DNA of 52,335 nucleotides, from NCBI GenBank assembly GCA_946482655.1, contig CAMLSA010000008.1, positions 1-52,335 on the forward strand, written 5' to 3'. Origin of the DNA: an uncultured Sphingomonas sp. (GTDB taxonomy: Bacteria > Pseudomonadota > Alphaproteobacteria > Sphingomonadales > Sphingomonadaceae). Positions 35,651-44,290 of this stretch are shown one piece after another. Below the pieces are notes generated by a model. That model saw nothing but the letters and a program-made list of their open reading frames with translations, was not told the origin of the DNA and did no database searches. A program made the translations under genes and the position numbers. The number at the start of each line of letters is the position of its first letter. Position 1 is the stretch's first letter.

Positions 35651-36341
35651 ATGTCAATCCGATTCCTGGCAGGAAAATGACGGAAGCTTCGTGTTTTTGG
35701 GGTGAATGATCCTGGATCGCGAGAGTGTCCGGAACTCTTGTGAACAATTGTAACTTCGTATGGAGTCCTATTTTCTTGGCCATCAAGTGAAGGCAGAACG
35801 CGCGTAGGGGCATTCAGCCCCGGATCGATTCGGCGGTGGTATCATGGCGACACGGCTCCAGGACCTGGTTGAATATGGGACGGTGGAGCCGATCGTGCGA
35901 CCCGCCTTGCGGCTTGTCGACGCCAGGCTGACGCCGAAGCCGATGCCTCCAGCCTGGATGGTGGCGCCGGCTTTTCGCGTCGACGCCGAGATCAATGCGC
36001 TGGAACCGCAGGCTGTCCGTCATTCGGCCGCTGTCCCGCTGAACGCCGGTCCATTTCAGAGCGTCCGCCAGGTGCCGCGAACCACCCCACAGCCGTAACG
36101 GGCAGGCCGCCCCACATGCGGTCGATCCATGGCCGCGGCGTTGCGTGAGACTATGAGCGACCAGATCAGGGCGCCACCGCCGCCAGCCGCTGCACATTTG
36201 ATATGGAGATAGGAAAAATCCTAGACAAGTAGGAAAAGGCGGATAGAACATAAAGAGAACAAGAGAAAGCGAGTCGGCCTATGGGAAAACCCGTCTTCCG
36301 TGCCTCGCCGGGTTGCGAGATCGCCTGCCCGGCCTGCGATA
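35651..36341. other. Region without an intact gene
   Basis: About 690 bases between the small-protein operon and the XRE gene. Minus-strand frames at 35783-36000 give broken protein-like pieces in shifting frames (for example RKAGRTIGSTVPYSTRSWSRVAM) that could be the decayed end of an IS5-type transposase, but the match is too weak to name. The last 100 bases (36210-36270) are AT-rich. A 96-codon plus-strand frame at 36281-36571 (MGKPVFRASPGCEIACPACD) overlaps the XRE gene antisense and is doubtful. Confidence 0.35.
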
Positions 36342-36869
36342 TCAGATGCGCGATTCTGGCCGGCGAAGCCGAGGACGCCTGGCGGGAGGTGGAGAATCTG
36401 CGGCGGCGGCAGGGCTTGCGACGCGTACCGGAACAGGCGGCGCGCCTGACGCGCGCTGAAGGGCGGCTGGCAGTCGCAGAGCGAGATTTCGCGCGAGCGC
36501 GTCCCGGCGGCGCGGCGGCACTTCCTTTTCCAGCATGGTCTCAAACATGCGGGTCAATGCGTCTGCATTAGGGAGGACGACATCAAGACGGACATGTTGG
36601 ACGGCGGGATCGGGGAGCGCCGGCCCGGCGTCGGCCTCTTCGGGGGAGAGGCCCGCAAGTGCGAGGACCTCGCCCGGTTCGATGCCGAAAGGCTGAAGCG
36701 CGGAGGCGATCCGGCGAGCGGCATCGATCGGCAAGACGCCGGTGAAGCGCTTTTCCTCATAATAGGCATAGCGCCTGTCTAGCGGACTGCCGAGCCGGGC
36801 GGCGAATGCACGCATCGACAAGCCTGAACGGGTGCGCAGGGCGCGCATCCTCTCATAGGGCTGGGTCAT
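36342..36869 (-). CDS. XRE-family helix-turn-helix regulator
   Basis: A 175-residue regulator. The N-terminal HTH (about 5-68) reads MRALRTRSGLSMRAFAARLGSP, RRYAYYEEKRFTG.LPIDAARRIASALQPFGIEPGEVLALAG, typical of cro/CI-like proteins with a C-terminal dimerisation region (about 90-140) and an Arg/Pro-rich tail. AGG precedes the ATG at 36869. It is divergent from the gene at 36933; the 63 bases between hold an inverted repeat that it may bind. It could also control the palindrome-fronted small operon 700 bases away. Confidence 0.82.
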   Translation of the reverse strand: MTQPYERMRALRTRSGLSMRAFAARLGSPLDRRYAYYEEKRFTGVLPIDAARRIASALQPFGIEPGEVLALAGLSPEEADAGPALPDPAVQHVRLDVVLPNADALTRMFETMLEKEVPPRRRDALARNLALRLPAALQRASGAPPVPVRVASPAAAADSPPPARRPRLRRPESRI

Positions 36870-36886
36870 GCGCCTATCAGTAAATC

Positions 36887-36904
36887 TTGCGCATCTTTGT
36901 GCAA
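36887..36904. promoter_or_regulatory. Candidate operator between divergent genes
   Basis: TTGCGCA (36887-36893) and TGTGCAA (36898-36904) form an inverted repeat with one mismatch around TCTT. It is centred in the 63-base spacer between the XRE gene and the hypothetical gene at 36933, where an autoregulatory site would be expected. Confidence 0.4.
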
Positions 36905-36932
36905 CCGAATTGTGAGAAAGCGAGGTGCAATT

Positions 36933-37577
36933 ATGGCGAGGGCAGGCAGGAAGCGCAAAGCGGGGGAGCGCAGCAAGGCTGGACGGTTGATCGCATCAAA
37001 CCGGTCGCGCGCCGACCAGGGCACCGCTGAGCTGCGGCTGCACCGCGCGCGCAGGGCGGGAGTACTCGATCCGACGATGGCGCGGCTTTGGCGGCAAGGC
37101 AAGGCGGAGGAAGCGGCCGAGTCAATCGGCGGCGGCGATCATGGCCAGGCCGTCGACGCCATCGGCCGTGCCTGGCTGGCTGGCCTGCTCGCGCATCCGG
37201 CGCGCTGCGGCGAGGCGATGCGTGATGCGGGACGCGTCCTTTTCAAGCTCTACTGGTCGCATTATGCCGAGCTGGCGCCGAGCGGCGGCCTCTACCGCGA
37301 GTTGGTCGGCCGCGGCGTGGTCCGCTCAGGCGCCGATGGCAATATCGAGCGCGCGGCGCAGCTCGAGGCAGCACTCAACCGGCGCCTTGCGATCCTCGAC
37401 GACTGCGGTCGCGACGTGCGCAAGGCGGTCGAGAGCCTGTGTATCGATCATCATTTCGAGTTCGGGCCGGCCTGGTTGGACAGGCTGATTGCCGCCCGAC
37501 GCGAGAAGCGGATGGCGAGCGACGAGGATTGGCGGAGGATGCAGGCGGCCGTCCTCGGGCTGGCGGGGCTGATCTAA
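36933..37577 (+). CDS. Hypothetical protein, possibly phage/island-type
   Basis: A 214-residue basic protein. The N terminus is Arg/Lys-rich (MARAGRKRKAGERSKAGRL), a possible nucleic-acid-binding tail; the rest is helical (LHRARRAGVLDPTMARLWRQG, GQAVDAIGRAWLAGLLAHP, AILDDCGRDVRKAVESLCIDHHF). GAGGTG before the ATG at 36933 favours this start over 36897. No named domain is recognised. It is divergent from the XRE regulator, an arrangement common on islands and prophage remnants. Confidence 0.65.
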   Translation: MARAGRKRKAGERSKAGRLIASNRSRADQGTAELRLHRARRAGVLDPTMARLWRQGKAEEAAESIGGGDHGQAVDAIGRAWLAGLLAHPARCGEAMRDAGRVLFKLYWSHYAELAPSGGLYRELVGRGVVRSGADGNIERAAQLEAALNRRLAILDDCGRDVRKAVESLCIDHHFEFGPAWLDRLIAARREKRMASDEDWRRMQAAVLGLAGLI

Positions 37578-38175
37578 TGCCGGGCTGCTCTTAGGATCCG
37601 TGCTCTCGGATCCCGTTATCCCATCGGCTCCACCGTCAGCATACTTCCACCATCTTCACCATCGCGATCGCGCCCACGGCCATGTCCGGGGCCCCTAGCC
37701 GACCAGAAGCTGTCGCCATCCGTGGCGCCGCCCTGGCCACCGAGATCGCCTCGCAAATGGTGACCCGCGTGCCGATCATCCGGGCGGAGCGGTTGTCGAG
37801 GAGAACGTCGGTCGGTCCGTCGACGCGGCGGTAGAGATTGCGGCCGATCACGGCAAAGACGGCGAGGTCGACCCCCACGAAAGGATGGCTGCGATCGTTA
37901 TGCTACGCTCTCCCTGTTGCGGGAGCAATGATACCGCTTTGGACGACGCATAACAGCAATGCGGAGCGTGCCCCCCGCTTTCTTTCAGGCGTGGCACGGT
38001 CGAGCGGACACCCGAGGCGCCGACGGCGTTCGGTGTGTCTTTGAATTTGGCATAATTCGGCACTCCTTTCGCACTTCGTTTTTTCATGAAAAATGCCGGA
38101 AATCTGCGCTTCCGGCGGGGTTTCACCTAGACCTCCGGGCGCTTGAAGAACAGCTATTTTCGGGTCCAAAACGGC
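37578..38175. other. Gene-poor flank left of the integrative element
   Basis: About 600 bases between the hypothetical gene and the left 23-bp repeat. An 80-codon minus-strand frame (37636-37878, starting MGVDLAVFAVIGRNLYRRVDG) is open but unrecognised. The stretch 37990-38160 is AT-richer and has no coding frame I trust. Seen from the right flank of the element, this is the other half of the original insertion site. Confidence 0.35.
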
Positions 38176-38198
38176 AATCCGAAAGCAAATAGCCATCA
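38176..38198 (+). repeat. Left attachment-site candidate (attL), 23-bp direct repeat
   Basis: Begins AATCCGAAAGC and ends TAGCCATCA. All 23 bases are identical to 48677-48699 in the same orientation; the bases on both sides differ. Confidence 0.75.
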
Positions 38199-38533
38199 TA
38201 AGGCTCGATATTGCTTCGAAAATCAGCACCTTGCTTCGAACGCAATTCCGCAGTTCCGCGACCTTGCTCCAGACGTATGGCCTGCTAGGGATATGGGGCG
38301 CTGCACAAAGGGCAGCGCCGGACCTCGCAAGCCCGTCCAGAGACCAACTCGGAAATTTTCGATTTCCGGGCTGCCGTCGTGTATGTCCAGACCTTCGGGT
38401 TAAAGACGACGGCGCATGTCTCTGGCATGTTGCGAAGCCCGGCGGCTCCCGCGCCCAGCGCGCGGGAGTTCGGGAGCTTCGCCGCGTCCCTCCGTTCTCC
38501 AATCCAGCCGTCGGACGCGGGCCGGAGAGAGTG
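38199..38533. other. Element end with short direct repeats and three strong hairpins
   Basis: Two direct copies of TTGCTTCGAA (38211-38220 and 38231-38240) lie just inside the left repeat and could be recombinase arm sites. Three inverted repeats follow: GGCGCTGC/GCAGCGCC (38297-38319), CGGAAAT/ATTTCCG (38350-38368) and CTCCCGCG/CGCGGGAG (38446-38468). No gene is apparent before 38534. Confidence 0.45.
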
Positions 38534-39118
38534 ATGCCGGACCGTCAAGACGGGCCCCGAGAATGGCCGTTGGACCCACCAGAGATAGACCCCGGCGATA
38601 GCGGGGCGTGGGAGCGACTGAAGCGCGAATTGCCCGACGATTGGGAGCCGCTAACCGTCCAGCGAACGGCCTACAAGCGCGCGCTCGGAGAGGTGCGATT
38701 TCGCAACGCGATTGCCTCACTTGAGGGCATCGATCCCGATGCCGACCACACCAATCCCACGCTCTTCTACGGAGCGGGCGTTGCTGCACAAATGGGACTG
38801 ACGGCGTATCTGCTCGATCGAGGCTTTGACGATCATTGGTGTGCTCGGAATGTAGGCCTTAGGATCACCGCCGCGTTAGATTGGGCGAACGCCGCTGGGC
38901 TGAACCACGCGAACCCTTCAATCTGTCGGCTAGCAATCGTTCTCACACCTTATTGGAAGTGGCGAAGGTTCTGGAACAGCGAGCTTTTGCGAAACGTCGA
39001 TTGCGGATTTAAGCCGGGAGAAGTCCACGCCATTATCGACAATCTCCTCGACCGCATCTGCACGGCAACGGGGTTTGAAATCCCTGACCCCGATAGCGGG
39101 CGCCGCGAGCAACATTGA
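38534..39118 (+). CDS. Hypothetical protein of the integrative element
   Basis: A 194-residue soluble protein. The first 45 residues are acidic and proline-rich (MPDRQDGPREWPLDPPEID), then a helical domain follows (VQRTAYKRALGEVRFRNAIASLEGID, FYGAGVAAQMGLTAYLLDRGFDDHWCARNVG, RRFWNSELLRNVDCGFKPGEVHAIIDNLLDRI). CGGAGAGAG precedes the ATG. The TTG start of the following HTH protein overlaps its stop (TTGA), so the two are coupled and probably work together. I do not recognise the family. Confidence 0.65.
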   Translation: MPDRQDGPREWPLDPPEIDPGDSGAWERLKRELPDDWEPLTVQRTAYKRALGEVRFRNAIASLEGIDPDADHTNPTLFYGAGVAAQMGLTAYLLDRGFDDHWCARNVGLRITAALDWANAAGLNHANPSICRLAIVLTPYWKWRRFWNSELLRNVDCGFKPGEVHAIIDNLLDRICTATGFEIPDPDSGRREQH

Positions 39119-39354
39119 GCGCGGCGGCTGTGCCTTCTTCTTCAACAGAAAGCTCCGAACGCGATGCCTTTATATGCCGCTTAGAGCAGGCGTTAAGCGA
39201 ACTCCCAGCGAAGCAACGTGAGATATTCAGATTGTGCGCGAAGGAGAATCTGACCTATCCGGAGATTGCCGACCGCCTTGGCATTAACGTTTGTGCGGTT
39301 GCGCGGCATCTAACAATGGCGTTGCGTTATCTCGACTGCCGTATGAACTTATAG
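39115..39354 (+). CDS. Small sigma-70 region 4-like HTH protein
   Basis: A 79-residue protein, essentially one sigma-70 region 4 helix-turn-helix: LEQALSELPAKQREIFRLCAKENLTYPEIADRLGINVCAVARHLTMALRYLD (about 23-75). No region 2 is present, so it cannot be a complete sigma factor. Translation likely starts at the TTG (39115) overlapping the upstream stop, by coupling. It could be a recombination directionality factor, a regulator of the element, or an anti-sigma-like mimic. The partner is the unknown 194-residue protein. Confidence 0.7.
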   Translation: MSAAAVPSSSTESSERDAFICRLEQALSELPAKQREIFRLCAKENLTYPEIADRLGINVCAVARHLTMALRYLDCRMNL

Positions 39355-39507
39355 CGACGCCAAAACGGCGCCTGCTGGCGGACGAATGCGGACCGCAGGC
39401 GAATGTTATTTGGTTTTGGCGCTAGCATGAGGCAGGGAAAGATTCTCAGTAGCAGCGCGTATCGAAGACGGAACAATGGCTATTATTGAGCGCGCGCTTA
39501 ACCTAAT

Positions 39508-39807
39508 TTAATCCTTCACGCGGCGCACGGACGTTTTGGTAGCGTTTAACTCGAAAGCGTCGATGCGGTTCGGGGCCACATATCGGGCCACGAACAGCTG
39601 GTCTCCCGCTTCGTCGATGATATCGGCCATCAGGGGGGGCTTGCCGTCGCCGCTGTGATTTTCAAACCGATCACGCAATGCGTCTCTTAGGCCGTCCTTG
39701 GCTTCTGCCAAATCGAACACGGGCAATCGTTTGGTCGTGTCCCCTGCCACATTGCGATAAAAACGGAGGAAATAGATTGGCGGGGCTACTGTATCGAATT
39801 TTACCAT
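39508..39807 (-). CDS. Small hypothetical protein (99 aa)
   Basis: A 99-residue acidic/mixed alpha-beta protein, starting MVKFDTVAPPIYFLRFYRNVAGDT and ending TKTSVRRVKD. GAAGGAGATCC lies just before the ATG at 39807, which makes this start better than the in-frame one seven codons upstream. No domain is recognised. It lies downstream of, and on the same strand as, the HETIH protein and the res/mod genes, and could be the last gene of that operon, with a 123-base gap. Confidence 0.6.
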   Translation of the reverse strand: MVKFDTVAPPIYFLRFYRNVAGDTTKRLPVFDLAEAKDGLRDALRDRFENHSGDGKPPLMADIIDEAGDQLFVARYVAPNRIDAFELNATKTSVRRVKD

Positions 39808-39930
39808 CTGGGATCTCCTTCGAAACATATAGCTGGGTATTCGTACGGCCGCCCGCGCTCTTGCTCCCCCCGGTTTCGCGATGATTCCAGTGTCGCCATC
39901 CTAAGTCCGGAGCGCCATCCGTCCAGCTGT

Positions 39931-41571
39931 CTAAGCGTTGAGCAAATCGGCCTCATGCAGGCTCACGCCGTAAACGGTTCGAAATGTCCGCTCGCAGTAT
40001 TCCCGAACGACTTCCGAACTGCCTCGTTGTGACAACCAACCGAGATCGAGATCGAAGGGGCCAGGTCGTGTGATCCACTGCCTTGTAAGATAAAAAATGA
40101 CATTGTTGGCGTAGAAATCATCGAACGTCTCTTGGACCTGTGCCTCCACCCGACCCGCACCTAATCGAGGGAAAATCCCATCGTCATCTTCCCTATCGAC
40201 GAACAGAGCCCCGTGCCGGTCGAACAAGATCATCGCATTTTCCGCTAGCCGTTTGCCCGCCATAAACGCTCCGGGCCAGCAAAAGAATTCTGGATGTGCA
40301 TACTTGTCTCGCATGAATGCAAGAAAGTGCGCAAAGAGGACCCGCGGAACAACATTGCCTTTGCCGAAGGCAAAGGTTTCATACTCCTCCATGATCGGCT
40401 GGAACTCAGGCGTGACGATCCAGCGGCAAAATTCGGCTGCAATCTCCAACGGTGCGATTTCTACAATCGTCGCTGCGAGCTTCTGACTTACCTCCGCATA
40501 CTCCTCACGGGAATATTCCCGAACAAGTGAGAATACTTCAGGGCATTTTTCCCGGGCCAACTTACACATCGTCATAAAACGTCTGCCCGGATCGATGTCG
40601 TCGATGAAGGACGGAAAGTGGACAATTGGAAACGGAAACCCCGAGCCGGGATTGATTGCAACGTCGCAAGCTACAAGAAAACCCGCGACGGCTGGATGAT
40701 CGAGAGAGGTCGGCCAGTCGAGGCCCGCCATTGTCAAGAAGCCCGAGAACGCTTTCCCATAGACTCCTTCAAACATGCCGCTCGATACGGCATCATGCAT
40801 CTCAAACCTGCCGCCGGTTCCGAAGTGGAGAAAGTGAAGCTGTGACATACGGGCTTGGCCTTCAAACAGCTCGTATGCGCCAATTTCAGGGAGACCGATC
40901 GGGGAGCCATAGTAGAAACCCTGTTGCCGAGTATCCCGCAGTTTTCTGAATTCAGCGGTCCATTCTTTCGGATGAGGTATCACGTTGAAATGCCGGTCCG
41001 TGACCGAGGATAGCAGTGAGATATTGTTACCCCACAGAATTTGAAAAGCGTGTCCAAGGTTTTCGAACTGAGGATTCTGAATCATCAGTTTGGCTGCAAA
41101 CGGGCTTACTGTTAGACCTCGAAAAACCTCCATGTCGAAATGATTGTTGACGATAATGTTAGCCGTTCTGGAAGGCGTGCCGTATCCCCCTTTGGGAAGG
41201 GACTTTGCGAGATCGAGAATAGACTTTTTGAACCCCACCTGCTCAATTAGCTGCAAAAGGTGGCCATGATTGGCGTGGGACTGCGTGGGATAAGTCATGC
41301 TGAGCATGAACCCGTAGGTCGAGCCGATATGCTGCCACCAATGGATGGTTTCGTGCAGATAGGTAGAGAAGGCCTGCATACCTTCGAAATCAACTCCCGT
41401 AACAATCCCGCTCGGTAAGGACGCGAGCTTTCGATGCACTACTGGGGAGAGTCGCAACACGAACTGGAATGAGTTGTAGAGCCCGCGTGCATGAAGCGTT
41501 GCCCGGAAGTCGCCATCAGCTGGGAAAAGAGGGTTTTGATCCCGAAGCAGTTCAGAGTCTAGAGATTGCAC
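39931..41571 (-). CDS. Putative zinc metallopeptidase (HETIH motif), unknown family
   Basis: A 546-residue protein without signal peptide or membrane segments. Residues 73-77 are HETIH inside STYLHETIHWWQHIGSTYG, a helix-embedded HExxH zinc site. A possible third ligand is Glu234 or Glu237 in AYELFEGQARMSQ, as in gluzincins. Trp/Phe-rich stretches fill the rest (AAEFCRWIVTPEFQPIMEEYE, FFCWPGAFMAGKRLAENAM). It starts with GTG and no good Shine-Dalgarno. It follows res on the same strand after 141 bases, inside the AT-rich element. I know no described family with this layout; a protease arm of a defence module is inference. Confidence 0.7.
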   Translation of the reverse strand: MQSLDSELLRDQNPLFPADGDFRATLHARGLYNSFQFVLRLSPVVHRKLASLPSGIVTGVDFEGMQAFSTYLHETIHWWQHIGSTYGFMLSMTYPTQSHANHGHLLQLIEQVGFKKSILDLAKSLPKGGYGTPSRTANIIVNNHFDMEVFRGLTVSPFAAKLMIQNPQFENLGHAFQILWGNNISLLSSVTDRHFNVIPHPKEWTAEFRKLRDTRQQGFYYGSPIGLPEIGAYELFEGQARMSQLHFLHFGTGGRFEMHDAVSSGMFEGVYGKAFSGFLTMAGLDWPTSLDHPAVAGFLVACDVAINPGSGFPFPIVHFPSFIDDIDPGRRFMTMCKLAREKCPEVFSLVREYSREEYAEVSQKLAATIVEIAPLEIAAEFCRWIVTPEFQPIMEEYETFAFGKGNVVPRVLFAHFLAFMRDKYAHPEFFCWPGAFMAGKRLAENAMILFDRHGALFVDREDDDGIFPRLGAGRVEAQVQETFDDFYANNVIFYLTRQWITRPGPFDLDLGWLSQRGSSEVVREYCERTFRTVYGVSLHEADLLNA

Positions 41572-41712
41572 AAAAACTATATGGCATCTTGGGCTAATTT
41601 AGTAAACTATTGGCCATCGCCATCGCCATCGTTAGAGGACCTCATTGCGACGCAGGGGTAACTGCGCAACTAACGTGGCTAGGCTTAGGACCAACGGAAG
41701 CGGCCGGCATCG

Positions 41713-44073
41713 TTAACGGAGGCATTCTTTCACAGCTGCATCAAGTGAATTTACATGTACGGGTGTGGGGTTGCCGCTCTTCATCTTCCAAACGGTATAT
41801 CCACCGGGCAGCGGCTTGACCCGAAGCGCCGACTGCTTTCCCTCGCTGATAAAGCGCGTCAGCAACTTCGTTTTGTGGTCTTCTTGGATATCGAAAAGCT
41901 TGCGCGCGACGGCATCGGAGAGAAGATGACTTCCCTTCGTGTCGAGGCAGTAGACCATACCACTCTTCCAAACGATAAAATCAGGATAGAAATTTGCGGT
42001 ATCGCCTTCCGACAAGAGCGGAATGTGGAAGCCGCCCGAGGAGGAATTCCGGTGCCAAGGCAGGCCCTCTTCATCCAAAGCCGTCGCAAACGGTAGCTCG
42101 AAATTATTCAGGCCACCATATCGCGGATACAGAGAGTGGTTGAAAGATACCGCCTTTTTCCCAACGCGGGTAGTTCCAAATGGAAAGAGCTTTTTGCTCT
42201 CATAAACCAACTCAGCGAGTGAGTAGAACGCCTCTGATGATTCTGCTGCGAGCTTTTCCGCAAGTTTGTCTGCTTTGCTTTGAGCCTGTACGCGCACATC
42301 AAATTTGGAATCATGCAACTCAGCAATTGCAAGAACCCTCGACGAGCGCGCCTTCATTGCGGTGCTCACGAGCCAACGCAAGCGGACCGGATTGGTATTA
42401 CCGCCCTCCTGCCATTGCACTGGCTGAGAAATGTTTTCGCCGATGACGTCGATAACTGTCGACGCACCTTTCGCTCCAGCAAGCGTGTTTGCATCTCCTT
42501 CAGCAAACGTTGGGAAATCCTCTATCAACTCCGCCAGCCGCGTTCGCGCGGCCTCGGAATCTACGAAGATGTGATGCAAATTGACGCCTAGGTCGCGCGG
42601 CTCCTGATCTTCCGACCCTGCGCCAGCTCCTCCAAAGTTATCAGAGATAGAAAGAGGCGCGCCCTCGGCTTTGAGCTTCGCTTTCACCCTGTCGATCGTT
42701 TCGGTGAATACATTTTCGCGATCGACACGAACGAAGAAGTGGGCAGTGTTCAATAAAGCATTATCATAATGCTCAGCGCCATATTGCCGCAGTACGCGGC
42801 CCATGATTTGCTCAACCTGAATTGTTGAGCCCATGCTCTTATCAATATAGCCTAAATAGACTGCAGGATCGTCCCATCCCTCCTGAAGACCCAAGTTGAA
42901 GATGACGTGCTGAAAACCCCCAGCCGCGAACTGATCAAAATCATTCTCGCCTTTGGAAAAAAGATTTACGACGTCTGGTTTGGTACCCGCGTCAAATGTC
43001 AGGTTAGCGTAGATGGCAATCCGTTCCGGACAGACTCCCTTTTGCTCCACAAGGTAGCGCCAAATACGAATTGGCGGCGCTTCACGTTTAAGAAATGGAA
43101 GCGACGGGTCATCACGCGAACCGTCATCTGTAATGTTGGTTTTACAAACGTAAATAGCTTTGGGTCGGAACTTGAGCTGGGCGTTTTCCGCCGCTTCTTC
43201 GAGCAGTATCAACCGTGCGAACAATTCGTCGATAGACTTTTCCATCGCAGCAGTGGTTCCGTCGAATTGAAGCGCCAATTTGACCAACTGCGCTTTTACC
43301 ACCTCTTTGCTATCGACCTGAGTGGTAATGAAGAGCTCCGGATCTATAGCCCCTTGGTCGTTTGTTGCGCCAAGTTCTTGGAACTCGATGACCTGATCGG
43401 CTTCTTCCACCCAAAGTTTGATCGGATTTACGACCGACTTCGTAAAAGTTGCGGGAAGCTTCAGCGTGGCGCTCGCCAACAAATAGGCATCGGGCTGCAA
43501 CTCGGCCAGAATCTCCGCCTGTTGCTCTGATAAATTATGACCTTCGTCGTAAACCACGATCAGTGGCCGTCGTGCACCGATGCCAGGACGCGAGATTAAA
43601 CGCTCCCACGGGCTTTCGTCCCCGAAGGTGTCGTTATCTCGTTTGTAAATGTGGAGATTACCTTCAGCTTGCTCCTTGTTGTTGAAAAGCCCGGTCGTCG
43701 TGGTGATGAGCAATGGAGCCGTTGGATCATTTAGAAGCGAGGGAGTGATGTTTCCGATCGGAAGCACCCGAAATCCCTCGACTAAATGACTGTATTTTCC
43801 TCCCTCCGAGAAATTCGTCAGTGTCTGGCCCACCACTGAGCGAGCCTTGGACATCCACAATATGATTGGCTCTGCCTGTAGGTGCGCTCGCATGCGAGTG
43901 ACCGCCTCAGCGAGAACCGGTGTCTTGCCAGCACCCGTTAAGGCCGAAAGCGCCTGAAAAAATGGGCGAGGCTGATTACCCTTGCGCGGACGATCTGGAT
44001 GATTTGCGTAGAACGCAAACCGATCGACCATAAGCTTCGCAGCAGCGGCCTGAAATACTTTCAATTCAAGCAT
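41713..44073 (-). CDS. Type III-like restriction subunit Res (helicase-nuclease)
   Basis: A 786-residue SF2 helicase with a C-terminal nuclease. Walker A is ALTGAGKTP (44-52), motif II is YDEGHN (175-180), motif III is LLASATLK, and motif VI is QIMGRVLRQYG. Near residues 700-722 the PD-(D/E)xK site reads YPDFIVWKSGMVYCLDTKG. This is the domain order of type III Res subunits, though shorter than the usual 900-1000 residues. Its ATG overlaps the end of the damaged mod frame by 8 bases. Type III Res normally needs Mod for DNA recognition; the neighbouring mod is broken, so the pair is probably inactive as classical restriction unless Mod is supplied elsewhere. Confidence 0.88.
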   Translation of the reverse strand: MLELKVFQAAAAKLMVDRFAFYANHPDRPRKGNQPRPFFQALSALTGAGKTPVLAEAVTRMRAHLQAEPIILWMSKARSVVGQTLTNFSEGGKYSHLVEGFRVLPIGNITPSLLNDPTAPLLITTTTGLFNNKEQAEGNLHIYKRDNDTFGDESPWERLISRPGIGARRPLIVVYDEGHNLSEQQAEILAELQPDAYLLASATLKLPATFTKSVVNPIKLWVEEADQVIEFQELGATNDQGAIDPELFITTQVDSKEVVKAQLVKLALQFDGTTAAMEKSIDELFARLILLEEAAENAQLKFRPKAIYVCKTNITDDGSRDDPSLPFLKREAPPIRIWRYLVEQKGVCPERIAIYANLTFDAGTKPDVVNLFSKGENDFDQFAAGGFQHVIFNLGLQEGWDDPAVYLGYIDKSMGSTIQVEQIMGRVLRQYGAEHYDNALLNTAHFFVRVDRENVFTETIDRVKAKLKAEGAPLSISDNFGGAGAGSEDQEPRDLGVNLHHIFVDSEAARTRLAELIEDFPTFAEGDANTLAGAKGASTVIDVIGENISQPVQWQEGGNTNPVRLRWLVSTAMKARSSRVLAIAELHDSKFDVRVQAQSKADKLAEKLAAESSEAFYSLAELVYESKKLFPFGTTRVGKKAVSFNHSLYPRYGGLNNFELPFATALDEEGLPWHRNSSSGGFHIPLLSEGDTANFYPDFIVWKSGMVYCLDTKGSHLLSDAVARKLFDIQEDHKTKLLTRFISEGKQSALRVKPLPGGYTVWKMKSGNPTPVHVNSLDAAVKECLR

Positions 44074-44290
44074 TTTCGTTCACCGGGTTAGAATATGCGT
44101 CCGCGCGTGCATTGAAACCGATATGTTCTAGGACGCGGTCCGGTATCTTATAAAATTCCACTCCAGCACCTGTGTACGGCGCGATGGAGGCGTAAACATG
44201 GTATCGCTCTGCTAGCCCTGCCGCGGTAGCTTCTGCTGCAATCGCTTTGAACGCCTCCCTATTGAGAACCGAGGAAGTCTCTGGATTAAA
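44066..44290 (-). pseudogene. C-terminal fragment of the mod gene
   Basis: A 74-codon stretch in a different frame from the mod body, beginning FNPETSSVLNREAFKAIAAE and ending at TGA 8 bases inside res. The pieces YHVYASIAPYTGAGVEFYKIPDRVLEHIGFN match the extreme C terminus of adenine-specific type III-like Mod proteins. It has no start codon of its own. Together with the body that ends in KPLKLFKKLIQL, it shows that the segment between, which normally carries SAM-binding motif I (FAGSGT), has been deleted with a frameshift. Confidence 0.7.

Noticed and set aside
35783..36251. Possible decayed IS5-type transposase on the minus strand
   Set aside because: Only short, out-of-frame similarities from memory; no inverted repeats and no DDE residues could be identified.
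36281..36571. Plus-strand 96-codon frame with a cysteine cluster (CEIACPACDIRC)
   Set aside because: It overlaps the 3' half of the XRE gene antisense, has no good ribosome site and no family resemblance; the XRE frame has a clear HTH.
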